This document shows, one piece after another, positions 17,922 to 26,889 of a stretch of DNA of 64,000 nt (within the stretch, counting starts at the first letter, position 1; each line of letters begins with the position of its first letter). The notes beneath the pieces are model-generated. The model searched no databases. It had not been told where the DNA came from and saw only the letters and a list, made by a program, of their open reading frames with translations. The stretch covers positions 186,001-250,000 of the forward strand of contig NZ_AMRN01000002.1 of NCBI RefSeq assembly GCF_000300275.1, written 5' to 3'. Source of the DNA: Thalassospira profundimaris WP0211 (GTDB lineage: Bacteria > Pseudomonadota > Alphaproteobacteria > Rhodospirillales > Thalassospiraceae). Both the position numbers and the translations under genes were made by a program.

Positions 17922-18746
17922 ATGAGTTTAGATAAGAATATTTTAGTTATAGAGAACGGTGTTTCAAGCAAGGCTTATTGGGGAGACATCTGGCGTCATC
18001 GCGAGCTGCTTCTGTTTTTGGCATGGCGTGACATTCTTGTCCGATACAAGCAGACAGTGATTGGCGTTAGCTGGGTACTCTTTCGGCCTCTGTTGACTAT
18101 GGCTGTCCTCACCGTGGTGTTTGGTCGGATTGCCAATCTGTCATCAGGAGATATTCCTTATTCATTGGTGGTGCTTACCGGGCTTCTCCCTTGGTTTTTC
18201 TTTTCGAATGGGACGTCTGAGTCGAGCAATAGTCTCGTCACCAATGCTAATTTACTGTCAAAGGTTTACTTCCCTCGCATGATCGTTCCCGCGAGTACAA
18301 TTTTGGTTAGTGCTGTTGATTTTGTGGTTTCAATATTTGTCCTGATTCTGCTAATGATGTGGTACGGCATTTTGCCAACTTGGCATGTTCTCTTGCTGCC
18401 AGTCCTTGGTGTATGGGTGGGCTTATTGGCTCTTGGAACAGGGCTTTTGTTCTCTGCTCTCACCGTTAGTTACCGTGACTTCCGGCACATTGTGCCATTT
18501 ATGCTTATGCTTGGCATTTACACTTCTCCAGTGGGCTACAGCACATCACTTATTCCAGAAAAGTGGGCGCCGTTGTACTACCTGAACCCGATTGCGGGAA
18601 TCGTTGATGCCTTCCGTTGGGCGATTCTCGGCCAAGTTCCAAGCTCATATGGCATTATTTCAGCGCTGATTATTACTACTGCGGCCCTTGTCGTTGGATT
18701 TAGCTATTTTCGGTCTGCAGAATCAAGGTTTGCTGATGAAATCTAA
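17922..18746 (+). CDS. wzm: O-polysaccharide ABC transporter permease Wzm
   Basis: A 274-residue ABC-2 type membrane protein with six predicted helices. The N-terminal cytoplasmic helix ends in LAWRDILVRYKQTVIGVSW, the usual Wzm/TagG opening. With Wzt it exports undecaprenyl-linked polysaccharide across the inner membrane. It starts 8 bp after rfbA and overlaps wzt by 11 bp. Confidence 0.94.
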   Translation: MSLDKNILVIENGVSSKAYWGDIWRHRELLLFLAWRDILVRYKQTVIGVSWVLFRPLLTMAVLTVVFGRIANLSSGDIPYSLVVLTGLLPWFFFSNGTSESSNSLVTNANLLSKVYFPRMIVPASTILVSAVDFVVSIFVLILLMMWYGILPTWHVLLLPVLGVWVGLLALGTGLLFSALTVSYRDFRHIVPFMLMLGIYTSPVGYSTSLIPEKWAPLYYLNPIAGIVDAFRWAILGQVPSSYGIISALIITTAALVVGFSYFRSAESRFADEI

Positions 18747-20064
18747 GCCCCTGTCCATTGAGGTTGACGACCTCTCCAAAAGTTATGTAATCACCCACAA
18801 TGCGCGTCGCCAGCCAAGAACTTTGCGCGAGCTTCTAACATCACCATTTAAGCGACCGGTTATTGAAGCCGAGATGGCAGAGGAGTCTAAAAAAGAAACT
18901 TTTTGGGCTTTAAAGGATGTTTCTTTCAATATTGGTGAGGGAGAGCGCATTGCCATTATTGGCGGAAATGGTGCAGGTAAGTCTACTCTGCTGAAAATTT
19001 TAAGCCGAATTACAGAGCCGACGAAAGGAAAGGTTACGATTCGGGGTAGGGTGTCTAGCTTGCTTGAAGTTGGAACGGGTTTCCATCCCGAATTGACTGG
19101 CCGTGAAAACATATTCCTCAATGGTTCCATTCTTGGCATGAGGCGTAGCGAAGTTGCTGCAAAATTCGATCAAATAGTCGATTTTTCAGGTGTGGAAAAA
19201 TTCATTGATACTCCGGTCAAGCATTATTCAAGCGGAATGTATGTGCGCTTGGCGTTTTCAGTTTCTGCGTGGCTTGATCCAGATATTCTGATTGTCGACG
19301 AAGTCCTTTCAGTGGGAGACCAAGCGTTTCAGCGTAAGTGCGCTGAGAGGATGAAAGAGTTGACCGGCGCCGGGCGAACCGTATTGTTTGTTAGTCATTC
19401 GATGGCGGCTGTAAAAAGTATGTGTGAAAAAGCCCTGTATTTACAACACGGTGAGGTACGTTCTTTTGGTTCTGTAGAGGAGGCGGCAAGCAAGTATTTA
19501 CAGTCGATCGATTCGTCTTCAGGCGATGTATGGCACAAAGGTAAGTTTGATCCCTTGGTGGATCATGTAACCCAATACGGGTTTGATGATAGTTTTGTTC
19601 AATGTATTAGCGCATACGCTTGTGATGAACATAATACGGTTCGTTCATCTTTTTCTATTGGTGAGAGGGTGCGGCTAGTATTGAAGTACAGGATTTCGCA
19701 GGAGAGCCCTAGTAATATAGTGCCTAATTTTCATGTTTCTGATGAATTTGGTTCTCCTGTCTTTGTCTCGTATCCAGAAGAATTCTCTCCAAATGAAATT
19801 GGTCTTTACACTGTGCAATGTAATATATATCCGTTTTTACTTAATGCGGGGAAATATTCAGTCATGCTCGTTATGAGTAGCTTTTACGGTGGGTTGGAAT
19901 ATAGGCACCACTTTTCTTACGAAGCCGCATTGCGGATCGAAATAACAGAAGAGGGTAGCGTAGATAAACGTCGCCACGGTTGGGCAGGGATAATACCTGG
20001 AGCAGTTAGGCCGCGATTAGAGTGGCATTATTCCCAGGAACTAGCTTCAGAGACTGAGACATAA
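18736..20064 (+). CDS. wzt: O-polysaccharide ABC transporter ATP-binding protein Wzt with C-terminal carbohydrate-recognition domain
   Basis: A 442-residue protein from the ATG at 18736; an earlier in-frame ATG at 18688 lies deep inside wzm. The ATPase occupies about 1-250: Walker A GGNGAGKST, signature YSSGMYVRLAFS, Walker B ILIVDEVLSVGD. Residues about 280-430 form a beta-rich C-terminal domain of the Wzt type, which in characterised systems recognises the terminal (often methylated) sugar and licenses export. This agrees with the methyltransferase genes directly downstream. The stop overlaps the next start (TAATG). Confidence 0.94.
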   Translation: MKSKPLSIEVDDLSKSYVITHNARRQPRTLRELLTSPFKRPVIEAEMAEESKKETFWALKDVSFNIGEGERIAIIGGNGAGKSTLLKILSRITEPTKGKVTIRGRVSSLLEVGTGFHPELTGRENIFLNGSILGMRRSEVAAKFDQIVDFSGVEKFIDTPVKHYSSGMYVRLAFSVSAWLDPDILIVDEVLSVGDQAFQRKCAERMKELTGAGRTVLFVSHSMAAVKSMCEKALYLQHGEVRSFGSVEEAASKYLQSIDSSSGDVWHKGKFDPLVDHVTQYGFDDSFVQCISAYACDEHNTVRSSFSIGERVRLVLKYRISQESPSNIVPNFHVSDEFGSPVFVSYPEEFSPNEIGLYTVQCNIYPFLLNAGKYSVMLVMSSFYGGLEYRHHFSYEAALRIEITEEGSVDKRRHGWAGIIPGAVRPRLEWHYSQELASETET

Positions 20065-20978
20065 TGACCATGGTTAATTGCAGCTTTGAACTTACTCTAT
20101 TAAAGAGTGAGAAGGGAAATCTGTGTGCATCAAAATTGGTGCCACTACAAAAGATGATATCAGCCGAGTATTTTATTGAGACAGGGACTTATCTCGGTGA
20201 CACTACGCATGCAATGAAAATGTTGTTCAAGAAAGTTGTGTCAATAGAACTCTCTGAGGAGCTCTACCTTGCTGGGCGAAAGCGCTTCTCCTCGGATGAT
20301 AACGTCGTACTACTGCACGGTGACTCCGCAGAACGGATAAGTGATGCACTTTCATGCGTAGGAGAAAGACGCGCCGTAATTTGGTTGGATGCCCATTGGA
20401 GTGGTGGAAATACTGCAAAGGCGAATGGGAATACCCCAATACTCGCAGAACTACAGCGTATCAAAGACGCAGGGGTAGGTGATGTTGTCATCCTTATTGA
20501 CGATGTTCGCTATTTCTGGGATGTGCGGTCGGGTTTCAATGTTCATGACTCGATAGGGGGCTATCCTGAAGTTGATTTGCTGGTGTCTGAGCTTAAGAAA
20601 ATTAATCCCAATTTCGTGATTTTTGTAAACGGCGATATCATGTTTGCCATACCTAAAGACTTAATGGGAGAGACGGAAATCTCGCCAGTACTGTCTGCCA
20701 CTTCACAACTCCGTATGGGGTATTCTACACTCGGCGAAATTGAGAGCTTAGAGACGACCATTGCAGAAGCCAAGGGGGGAGAAAGGGATACTATTCTTAG
20801 ACTACCTGAATTTTATAAAGATGCCTTAACCTACGGTATAGGTGGTCATTTTTGTTACTGGCGTGCATTGGTTAATGAGCGTTTGGGGCGGATGGAAGAC
20901 GCTCTACGTGATTTTAGTTTAGCAAGAAATTGTGGGGTAGAAATAGCTAAGCGAAGGTGGGAAGCAGATGTTAACTAA
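20064..20978 (+). CDS. Putative SAM-dependent methyltransferase-like protein
   Basis: A 304-residue protein with a class I methyltransferase-like Rossmann core: FIETGTYLGDTTHAMK (about residues 36-51) resembles motif I and KVVSIELSEELY resembles the acidic strand-2 motif. VIWLDAHWSGG and VILIDDVRYFW follow. Sugar O-methyltransferases of LPS loci have this layout. Its substrate is unknown. Position between wzt and another methyltransferase suggests it modifies the exported glycan. Confidence 0.7.
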   Translation: MTMVNCSFELTLLKSEKGNLCASKLVPLQKMISAEYFIETGTYLGDTTHAMKMLFKKVVSIELSEELYLAGRKRFSSDDNVVLLHGDSAERISDALSCVGERRAVIWLDAHWSGGNTAKANGNTPILAELQRIKDAGVGDVVILIDDVRYFWDVRSGFNVHDSIGGYPEVDLLVSELKKINPNFVIFVNGDIMFAIPKDLMGETEISPVLSATSQLRMGYSTLGEIESLETTIAEAKGGERDTILRLPEFYKDALTYGIGGHFCYWRALVNERLGRMEDALRDFSLARNCGVEIAKRRWEADVN

Positions 20979-21888
20979 ATCGGCTGTGCGACGGATTTTC
21001 CGGACCATTATAAGTGTTCCCTTGCTTTTTTTTAATATTCTGCGTTTGACGCTCAAGGGTGAAGGGATTGTGCTAAAATCTCATTCTGGGAACGGTGTAT
21101 TTTTTGCCGAAGGTTCCCCGTCTTTTGCGCTTCAGACCACAATTCGGGAAATGTCAGAAAGGCAGTGCCTGACACCTGAAGGAGCGGACGGGCTGGTTGG
21201 AACGTTGAATGCTGTAACGAGAGACGATTGGATTGCGAAGACATTGGCAGCACTGCCCGAGGGGGCGAAAATTCTTGACGCTGGCGCGGGTGAAATGCAG
21301 TACAAGCAGCTTTGCTCGCACTTGGAGTATGTATCTCAAGATCTTGCTGAATATGATGGAAGTGGTAATTCTGCGGGCCTTCAAACTGGTGACTGGAATA
21401 CCGATGGAATCGACATCGTTTCAGATATCTGTGACATGCCCTTGGAAGATGGCGGCTTTGATGCAGTGCTTTGTACTGAAGTGCTTGAGCATGTATCACA
21501 TCCAGTAATGGCCCTTAAGGAGATGGGGCGTGTATTACGACCTGGCGGCAAAATTATTATAACTGCGCCATTCTGCAGCTTAACACATTTTGCTCCTTAC
21601 CATTATGCTACTGGCTTCAATAAATATTTTTATCTCCACCACCTGACGGAACTTGGGTTTAGAGACATAAAGGTTGAAGAGAATGGTAATTTTTTCGAAT
21701 TTGTAGCGCAGGAACTGCGAAGGATCCCATCTATGGCAGAGCAGTATGCTGGTATGAAGCTAAGTCCAGAAGGAAGTTTTGCTATCTCTACGTTGTTATC
21801 CCTTTTGCAAGAGTATTCTGATCATGACAAAGGTAGTAACGAGATGCTTCATTTTGATTGTCAAGTTACTGCAGTAAAAGTCGAGTAA
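20968..21888 (+). CDS. Class I SAM-dependent methyltransferase
   Basis: A 306-residue protein. After an N-terminal hydrophobic stretch (about residues 10-28) it has a Methyltransf_11-type domain: ILDAGAGEMQY (SAM motif I), ICDMPLEDGGFDAVLCTEVLEHV, and LRPGGKIIITAPF. It starts 11 bp before the previous gene ends. It probably methylates a sugar of the surface polysaccharide; the acceptor is not predictable. Confidence 0.82.
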   Translation: MLTKSAVRRIFRTIISVPLLFFNILRLTLKGEGIVLKSHSGNGVFFAEGSPSFALQTTIREMSERQCLTPEGADGLVGTLNAVTRDDWIAKTLAALPEGAKILDAGAGEMQYKQLCSHLEYVSQDLAEYDGSGNSAGLQTGDWNTDGIDIVSDICDMPLEDGGFDAVLCTEVLEHVSHPVMALKEMGRVLRPGGKIIITAPFCSLTHFAPYHYATGFNKYFYLHHLTELGFRDIKVEENGNFFEFVAQELRRIPSMAEQYAGMKLSPEGSFAISTLLSLLQEYSDHDKGSNEMLHFDCQVTAVKVE

Positions 21889-21904
21889 AATATGGGAAAA
21901 TTAT

Positions 21905-22774
21905 TTGATGAATATTCGAGTTCGTGCGGCCAATTTTTTGAAATTTTTAACCGTTGTCGCCAGATTCTCAGTGGTTGCATGGAATAATACAAATCTATCA
22001 AGAATGTTTGTCGCGTGTTTTCAAAACGACTCTGAACAAACACAGCTGGAACTGGAGCGGCTAACCCGCAAGCAAACTGCGATGGTTGGCTTTTATGAAG
22101 AGTTTAAGGCGTTCAATTATCTTCTGGCCGAAGAAGGGCGATCAAGTATTTCTCAAGAGGAGCAATATCCTTGTCTTGATGATCGTACTGAGCAAACTGG
22201 CTTTGATCGGCACTATATATACCATCCGGCCTGGGCCGCAAGGGTGATCGCAGCGAGAAATCCAGAGCACCATGTCGACATTTCTTCGACTCTTCATTTT
22301 GCCACTATTCTGTCTGCCTTTGTAAAGGTCGAGTTCTTCGACTTCCGAAAGGCACCGCTAACCCTTTCGAATCTGACGTCTAATGAAGCTGATCTCACAC
22401 AACTCCCCTTCCGTTCAGATGCAATAAAATCTCTGTCATGTATGCACGTTATTGAGCATATAGGTTTAGGTCGCTACGGCGACCCAATTGATATAGATGG
22501 GGACAAGAAGGCCGCTAGAGAACTTTCGCGCGTCCTCGCGCCTGATGGGGACTTACTTGTTGTTGTTCCCGTAGGAAGATCTAGAATTCAATTTAATGCA
22601 CACCGCATCTATTCGCATGAGCAAGTAATCGAAATGTTCCCGGATCTCATCTTGGTGGAACACGCATTGATACCTGACGGTGAGGCAGAGGATGGATTGA
22701 TTGAGAATCCAGATAGTAAGTTAATCTCAAGTCAGAGCTATGGATGTGGATGTTACGTTTTTTCGAAGAGGTGA
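21905..22774 (+). CDS. DUF268-family protein
   Basis: A 289-residue protein matching the DUF268 pattern: YIYHPAWAARVIA, HVDISSTLHF, the methyltransferase-like LSCMHVIEHIGLGRYGD, then LVVVPVGRSRIQFNAHRIYS. The core resembles a degenerate SAM-methyltransferase fold. DUF268 members are common in polysaccharide loci but their reaction is not established. Tandem ATG codons at 21905 and 21908 leave the start uncertain by one residue. Confidence 0.8.
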   Translation: MMNIRVRAANFLKFLTVVARFSVVAWNNTNLSRMFVACFQNDSEQTQLELERLTRKQTAMVGFYEEFKAFNYLLAEEGRSSISQEEQYPCLDDRTEQTGFDRHYIYHPAWAARVIAARNPEHHVDISSTLHFATILSAFVKVEFFDFRKAPLTLSNLTSNEADLTQLPFRSDAIKSLSCMHVIEHIGLGRYGDPIDIDGDKKAARELSRVLAPDGDLLVVVPVGRSRIQFNAHRIYSHEQVIEMFPDLILVEHALIPDGEAEDGLIENPDSKLISSQSYGCGCYVFSKR

Positions 22775-22793
22775 CTAACAGGAGGAAGCGAAG

Positions 22794-23477
22794 ATGCGAA
22801 AAATACTAAGAGCCGTCACTACACAGAAACAACGAATTGCCTTATACAATCTTCTGAACTCCGTCCGTAGCTCTTCTCTGATTTCAGGAATCGGAACCAA
22901 GCGCAAATCCCCCAGAGATTTCGAACGCCCGTATCAGCTCCACCTTGGATGCGGTAATGTGGCGTTGTCGGGCTATATAAATGTTGATGTTATGAACACG
23001 CTTGGTGTTGACGTCATTGATGATATTCGTTCACTTAAGCGTTTCCCAGAGAACTCAGCAAGCCAAATCTATGCTTGTCATGTTCTCGAACATTTTGGTC
23101 ATGATGAGATATTGCCTATCCCCAAGCGTTGGTACGAGGTTCTAATGCCAGGAGGAGAAATACGCATATCCGTTCCAGATATAGATAAGATCATCAAAAT
23201 TTATTCAGACAATCCGCAACATTTCCAAACACCTGGCAACTCTCCGTGGATTGGTTTGATTTATGGAGGGCAATCTACGCCTTATGATTATCATAAGACC
23301 GGATATAATTTCTGCTGGTTGAAACATTTGATGGAACAATGTGGTTTTGAGGATTTCAATGAATATCCCCATGAGCCTCATTTCATTCCGGGAACCGTTG
23401 ATGCATCAATAGCCAAGGAGCCGTTTGGGGTCCACTTCTCTCTCAATATGAAAGCTAAGAAGCCCTTGGAACAATGA
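22794..23477 (+). CDS. Class I SAM-dependent methyltransferase
   Basis: A 227-residue protein with LHLGCGNVALSGYINVDV as motif I, followed by IYACHVLEHFGHDE and LMPGGEIRISVPDIDKI. This is the predicted-methyltransferase type frequent in LPS/O-antigen clusters. AGGAGG sits 7 nt before the ATG. It is the last of four consecutive methyltransferase-like genes. Confidence 0.83.
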   Translation: MRKILRAVTTQKQRIALYNLLNSVRSSSLISGIGTKRKSPRDFERPYQLHLGCGNVALSGYINVDVMNTLGVDVIDDIRSLKRFPENSASQIYACHVLEHFGHDEILPIPKRWYEVLMPGGEIRISVPDIDKIIKIYSDNPQHFQTPGNSPWIGLIYGGQSTPYDYHKTGYNFCWLKHLMEQCGFEDFNEYPHEPHFIPGTVDASIAKEPFGVHFSLNMKAKKPLEQ

Positions 23478-23511
23478 TAGATTATCGTCGCTTTATAAAG
23501 GGAGGGCATTC

Positions 23512-24390
23512 TTGGTTATTGTCAAATTGTTAGGTGGTCTTGGCAATCAGATGTTTCAATATGCAACCGGTCGTGCAGTTGCAAGTCGGTTAGATGTGGA
23601 ACTGTTACTTGATGTAAGTGCTTTCGCGCATTATGACCTTCGACGTTATGAGCTGGACGATTGGAACATTACCGCGAGGCTTGCTACTTCTGAGGAGCTG
23701 GCCCGCTCAGGTGTTACTGCAGCACCCCCTTCTTTTTTTGATCGTATTGCTCGCTTTCTTAGAATTGACCTGCCTGTAAATTGCTTTAGAGAAGCTTCCT
23801 TTACCTACGATCCGCGTATCCTGGAAGTGAGTTCGCCGGTCTATTTGGATGGGTATTGGCAAAGTGAGCGCTACTTCTTAGATATCGAAAAAAAATTGCG
23901 ACAGGAATTTCAGTTAAAGGCATCCATAGACGCAAACAATCATTCATTTAAGAAGAAAATTGACGGTCTGGGAAAGCAGGCTGTCTCTCTTCATGTTCGT
24001 CGTGGTGACTACGTTACCAACCCCCAAACAGCAAGTTATCACGGAGTCTGTTCCCTTGATTATTACCGTGCTGCTGTGGATTATATTGCCGAACACGTCT
24101 CGGATCCATGTTTCTTTGTCTTTTCCGACGATCTTGAGTGGGTGCAGACAAATTTGAACATTAAGCAACCAATTGTGCTGGTCGATGCGAATGGACCGGA
24201 CAATGGAGCTGCTGACATGGCTCTAATGATGGCATGTAGACATCATATCATAGCCAACAGCTCTTTCAGTTGGTGGGGGAGTTGGTTGAACCCGCTTAAT
24301 GACAAGATTATTGTTGCGCCAAAGAAGTGGTTTGGCAGAGCAAACCACGATACGACAGATCTAGTTCCAGATTCTTGGGTTCGTCTATGA
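23512..24390 (+). CDS. Alpha-1,2-fucosyltransferase-type glycosyltransferase (GT11)
   Basis: A 292-residue GT11 enzyme. LLGGLGNQMFQYA opens the protein, HVRRGDYV is the donor-binding HxRRxD motif, and NSSFSWWGSWLN is the C-terminal GT11 signature. The start is a TTG at 23512 with GGAGGG five bases upstream; no ATG precedes the conserved opening. The family transfers L-fucose (GDP-fucose donor) in alpha-1,2 linkage. No GDP-fucose biosynthesis genes are in the window, so the actual donor sugar is inferred. Confidence 0.9.
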   Translation: MVIVKLLGGLGNQMFQYATGRAVASRLDVELLLDVSAFAHYDLRRYELDDWNITARLATSEELARSGVTAAPPSFFDRIARFLRIDLPVNCFREASFTYDPRILEVSSPVYLDGYWQSERYFLDIEKKLRQEFQLKASIDANNHSFKKKIDGLGKQAVSLHVRRGDYVTNPQTASYHGVCSLDYYRAAVDYIAEHVSDPCFFVFSDDLEWVQTNLNIKQPIVLVDANGPDNGAADMALMMACRHHIIANSSFSWWGSWLNPLNDKIIVAPKKWFGRANHDTTDLVPDSWVRL

Positions 24391-25373
24391 GTGATCCTCG
24401 TGTTTCTGTGATTATGCCGATCTTCAATGGCGCTGATGATTTGGAACGTGCCTTAGATTCAATCTTAGGTCAGACCTTTCAGGACTTTGAAGTCATTGCC
24501 ATAAACGACGGTTCAAAAGACAATTCATATGCATTGTTGAATGCGGTTACGGATCCACGCGTTAAAGTCGTGCATCAGGATAATATGGGCCTTGCAGGAA
24601 CTCTTAACAGAGGGCTTTCTATGGCCCGTGGAGCATTAATTGCTCGGCAGGATCAAGACGATTTAAGTCATCCTGAACGATTTGAACGGCAAGTATCTTA
24701 TTTTGATGCTCACCCTGATTGCATCCTCCTCGGAACAGCTGCTGAAATCTGGATTGGTAATACACCAACTGAGCGGACGCATGATCATCCCACCTATCAC
24801 GAAGCCTTGGCGTTCGAATTACTATTTAACAATCCATTTGTACATAGTTCCGTAATGATGTGCCGCGATGCGGTGCTTTCCATCGGTGGATATTCAACTG
24901 ACAGAGAGCGTCAACCGCCAGAAGATTATGAGCTTTGGTCACGAATGGCGCGAACTGGTCGTGTCGCCAATCTCAAGGATCGGCTGCTGGTTTATAGAGA
25001 AGTTCCTCAAAGCATGTCTAGAAATGGGCCATCGCCATTTCTGGATCGTTTGGTGACGATCAGTGCAGAAAACATTGCCATGGCTAGTGGCCGGAATATC
25101 GAAGATGATAATGCTATAAACTTAGCGGCTTTGACACATTCGGCTTTAGATCGAATGAAAAAAAAAGCAAATCTGACTAAAATGCAAAAAATACTTGAGG
25201 ATGCAGTCGCAAATATTGCCCCCGATGATCCGGATGTTGCCACACGCGCTGCTGAGAGAGTAAGAATACTGCGATATCAATGGACGATGTATCGTATGCG
25301 CTCGCAGTGGGCGATGCCGTTATTTCGTAGGTTCATTCGTTGCGTGAGACGCTTACCTTACCTTTCCCGCTGA
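24387..25373 (+). CDS. Glycosyltransferase family 2
   Basis: A 328-residue GT-A enzyme from the ATG at 24387, which overlaps the GT11 stop (ATGA). VSVIMPIFNGADDLERALDS and EVIAINDGSKDN form the nucleotide-binding region and RQDQDDLSHP carries the DxD-type metal site. EDYELWSRMARTG is the typical GT2 catalytic loop. Acceptor and donor are unknown. Confidence 0.9.
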   Translation: MSDPRVSVIMPIFNGADDLERALDSILGQTFQDFEVIAINDGSKDNSYALLNAVTDPRVKVVHQDNMGLAGTLNRGLSMARGALIARQDQDDLSHPERFERQVSYFDAHPDCILLGTAAEIWIGNTPTERTHDHPTYHEALAFELLFNNPFVHSSVMMCRDAVLSIGGYSTDRERQPPEDYELWSRMARTGRVANLKDRLLVYREVPQSMSRNGPSPFLDRLVTISAENIAMASGRNIEDDNAINLAALTHSALDRMKKKANLTKMQKILEDAVANIAPDDPDVATRAAERVRILRYQWTMYRMRSQWAMPLFRRFIRCVRRLPYLSR

Positions 25374-25386
25374 TTAGAGAGTTGTC

Positions 25387-26883
25387 ATGCGTCTTTTGTT
25401 TTGCTGTGAATTCTATTACCCGAGCGTTGGCGGGGTTCAAGAGGTCATGCGGCAGATTGCAGAACGGCTTGTTTTACGTGGTCATGATGTCACCGTCGCG
25501 ACGACCAGATTAGCTGAGCGCAATGTTGATGAGTACAACGGTGTAAAGATTGTACAATTCGGTGTTACAGGAAACCTTGTGCGAGGAATGGAAGGCGAGG
25601 TCGAGCTTTACCGCCAATTTGTGCGTACATTTGAATGTGACGCGATTTTGATTAAGGCTGCCCAGCAATGGACTTTTGATGCATTATGGCCGGTACTTGA
25701 TGCTAAACAAGCACGTAAGGTATTCATTCCTTGCGGTTTTTCTGGTTTATTTGAACCGAGCTATTCTAGTTACTTTGACAAAATTCCAGATGTTTTGCGA
25801 AAGTTTGATCATCTCATTTTCTATACTGAGAAATATAGAGATGTTGACTTTGCTAGGCGGCACAATATCAATCACTTTTCAATTATTCCAAACGGGGCCA
25901 GTGAATCTGAATTTGGTGCGCAGCGTGATCCGACGTTTCGACAGCGGAATGGTATCCCAGAGGACAGTGCAGTTTTGCTGACCGTAGGTAGTATGACGGG
26001 AATGAAGGGGCATAAAGAATTACTAGAGGCCTTTGTTCACCTCAAAACTAAACGTCGCCACGTAACTCTGATTATGAACGGCAATATTCCATCCAATCCG
26101 CTCTTATTGTCGCACAAAGAAAATTTAGACTCAAAGGATTCTAGAGAGCAGTCAACAATGCGAACAGCATATTCGTACCCTCCATTGTGGTGTAGGGTGT
26201 CGAAAGTCTATCAGGTTGAAGGCCTCGAAGGTGTAGCCAAAAAAAGCTTGCAACGTGTTTACTTTATACTCAACACAATACAAAAACTTTTTCTCAAAAC
26301 TATCCGGGTCTATCGAGAAGAAGGAATGATAGGTGTGCGTTCACGCATTTTACGGCGAATTGGAACTTGTTTGCAGGATAGTGAGTTGCTCAACTATCTG
26401 CCAGCTGCCGTACGTGCCTCATTAAACCCTATGTCTTACTGGATGGCAGAAGCTCAACGCACTTCAAACAATAAAAAGTTGGTTATAACTGATTTGTCAC
26501 GAGAAGAACTCGTGCAAGCATATCTGTCTGCAGACCTTTTTGTGTTTGCCTCGAATATTGAGTACTCTCCACTGGTTCTGTTTGAAGCAGCTGCAGCAGG
26601 ACTTCCGTTCCTTTCTGTGCCTGTCGGAAATTCAGAGGAAATAGCAAAGTGGACCGGATGCGGTTTAATCTGTCCAGCCGAGAAAGACGATCGAGGATAT
26701 ACTCGTGTTGCGCCAACCGTTCTCGCTACAGAAATAGCTAAAGCAATTGAAGACGGTCCCAGGTTGAAAGAGCTTGGTCGTGTCGGGCACGCAAATTGGC
26801 GAGAAAATTTCACTTGGGATGTGATAGCCGCAAGATATGAGGCGTTGTTGATACTGCAATCACCAAAGTCAAAAAAGGATTAA
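25387..26883 (+). CDS. Glycosyltransferase family 4 with an internal insertion
   Basis: A 498-residue GT-B enzyme, about 100 residues longer than usual GT4 proteins. The N-terminal domain opens with FCCEFYYPSVGGVQEVMRQI; the C-terminal domain ends with the family signature YSPLVLFEAAAAGLPFLSVPVG. Between the strand reading VLLTVGSMTGMKGH and the donor-site segment REELVQAYLSADLFVFAS lies a basic, helix-rich stretch of roughly 120 residues (about 250-375) not expected in the fold. It could be a membrane- or partner-contact insertion. Confidence 0.85.
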   Translation: MRLLFCCEFYYPSVGGVQEVMRQIAERLVLRGHDVTVATTRLAERNVDEYNGVKIVQFGVTGNLVRGMEGEVELYRQFVRTFECDAILIKAAQQWTFDALWPVLDAKQARKVFIPCGFSGLFEPSYSSYFDKIPDVLRKFDHLIFYTEKYRDVDFARRHNINHFSIIPNGASESEFGAQRDPTFRQRNGIPEDSAVLLTVGSMTGMKGHKELLEAFVHLKTKRRHVTLIMNGNIPSNPLLLSHKENLDSKDSREQSTMRTAYSYPPLWCRVSKVYQVEGLEGVAKKSLQRVYFILNTIQKLFLKTIRVYREEGMIGVRSRILRRIGTCLQDSELLNYLPAAVRASLNPMSYWMAEAQRTSNNKKLVITDLSREELVQAYLSADLFVFASNIEYSPLVLFEAAAAGLPFLSVPVGNSEEIAKWTGCGLICPAEKDDRGYTRVAPTVLATEIAKAIEDGPRLKELGRVGHANWRENFTWDVIAARYEALLILQSPKSKKD

Positions 26884-26889
26884 TATCTC

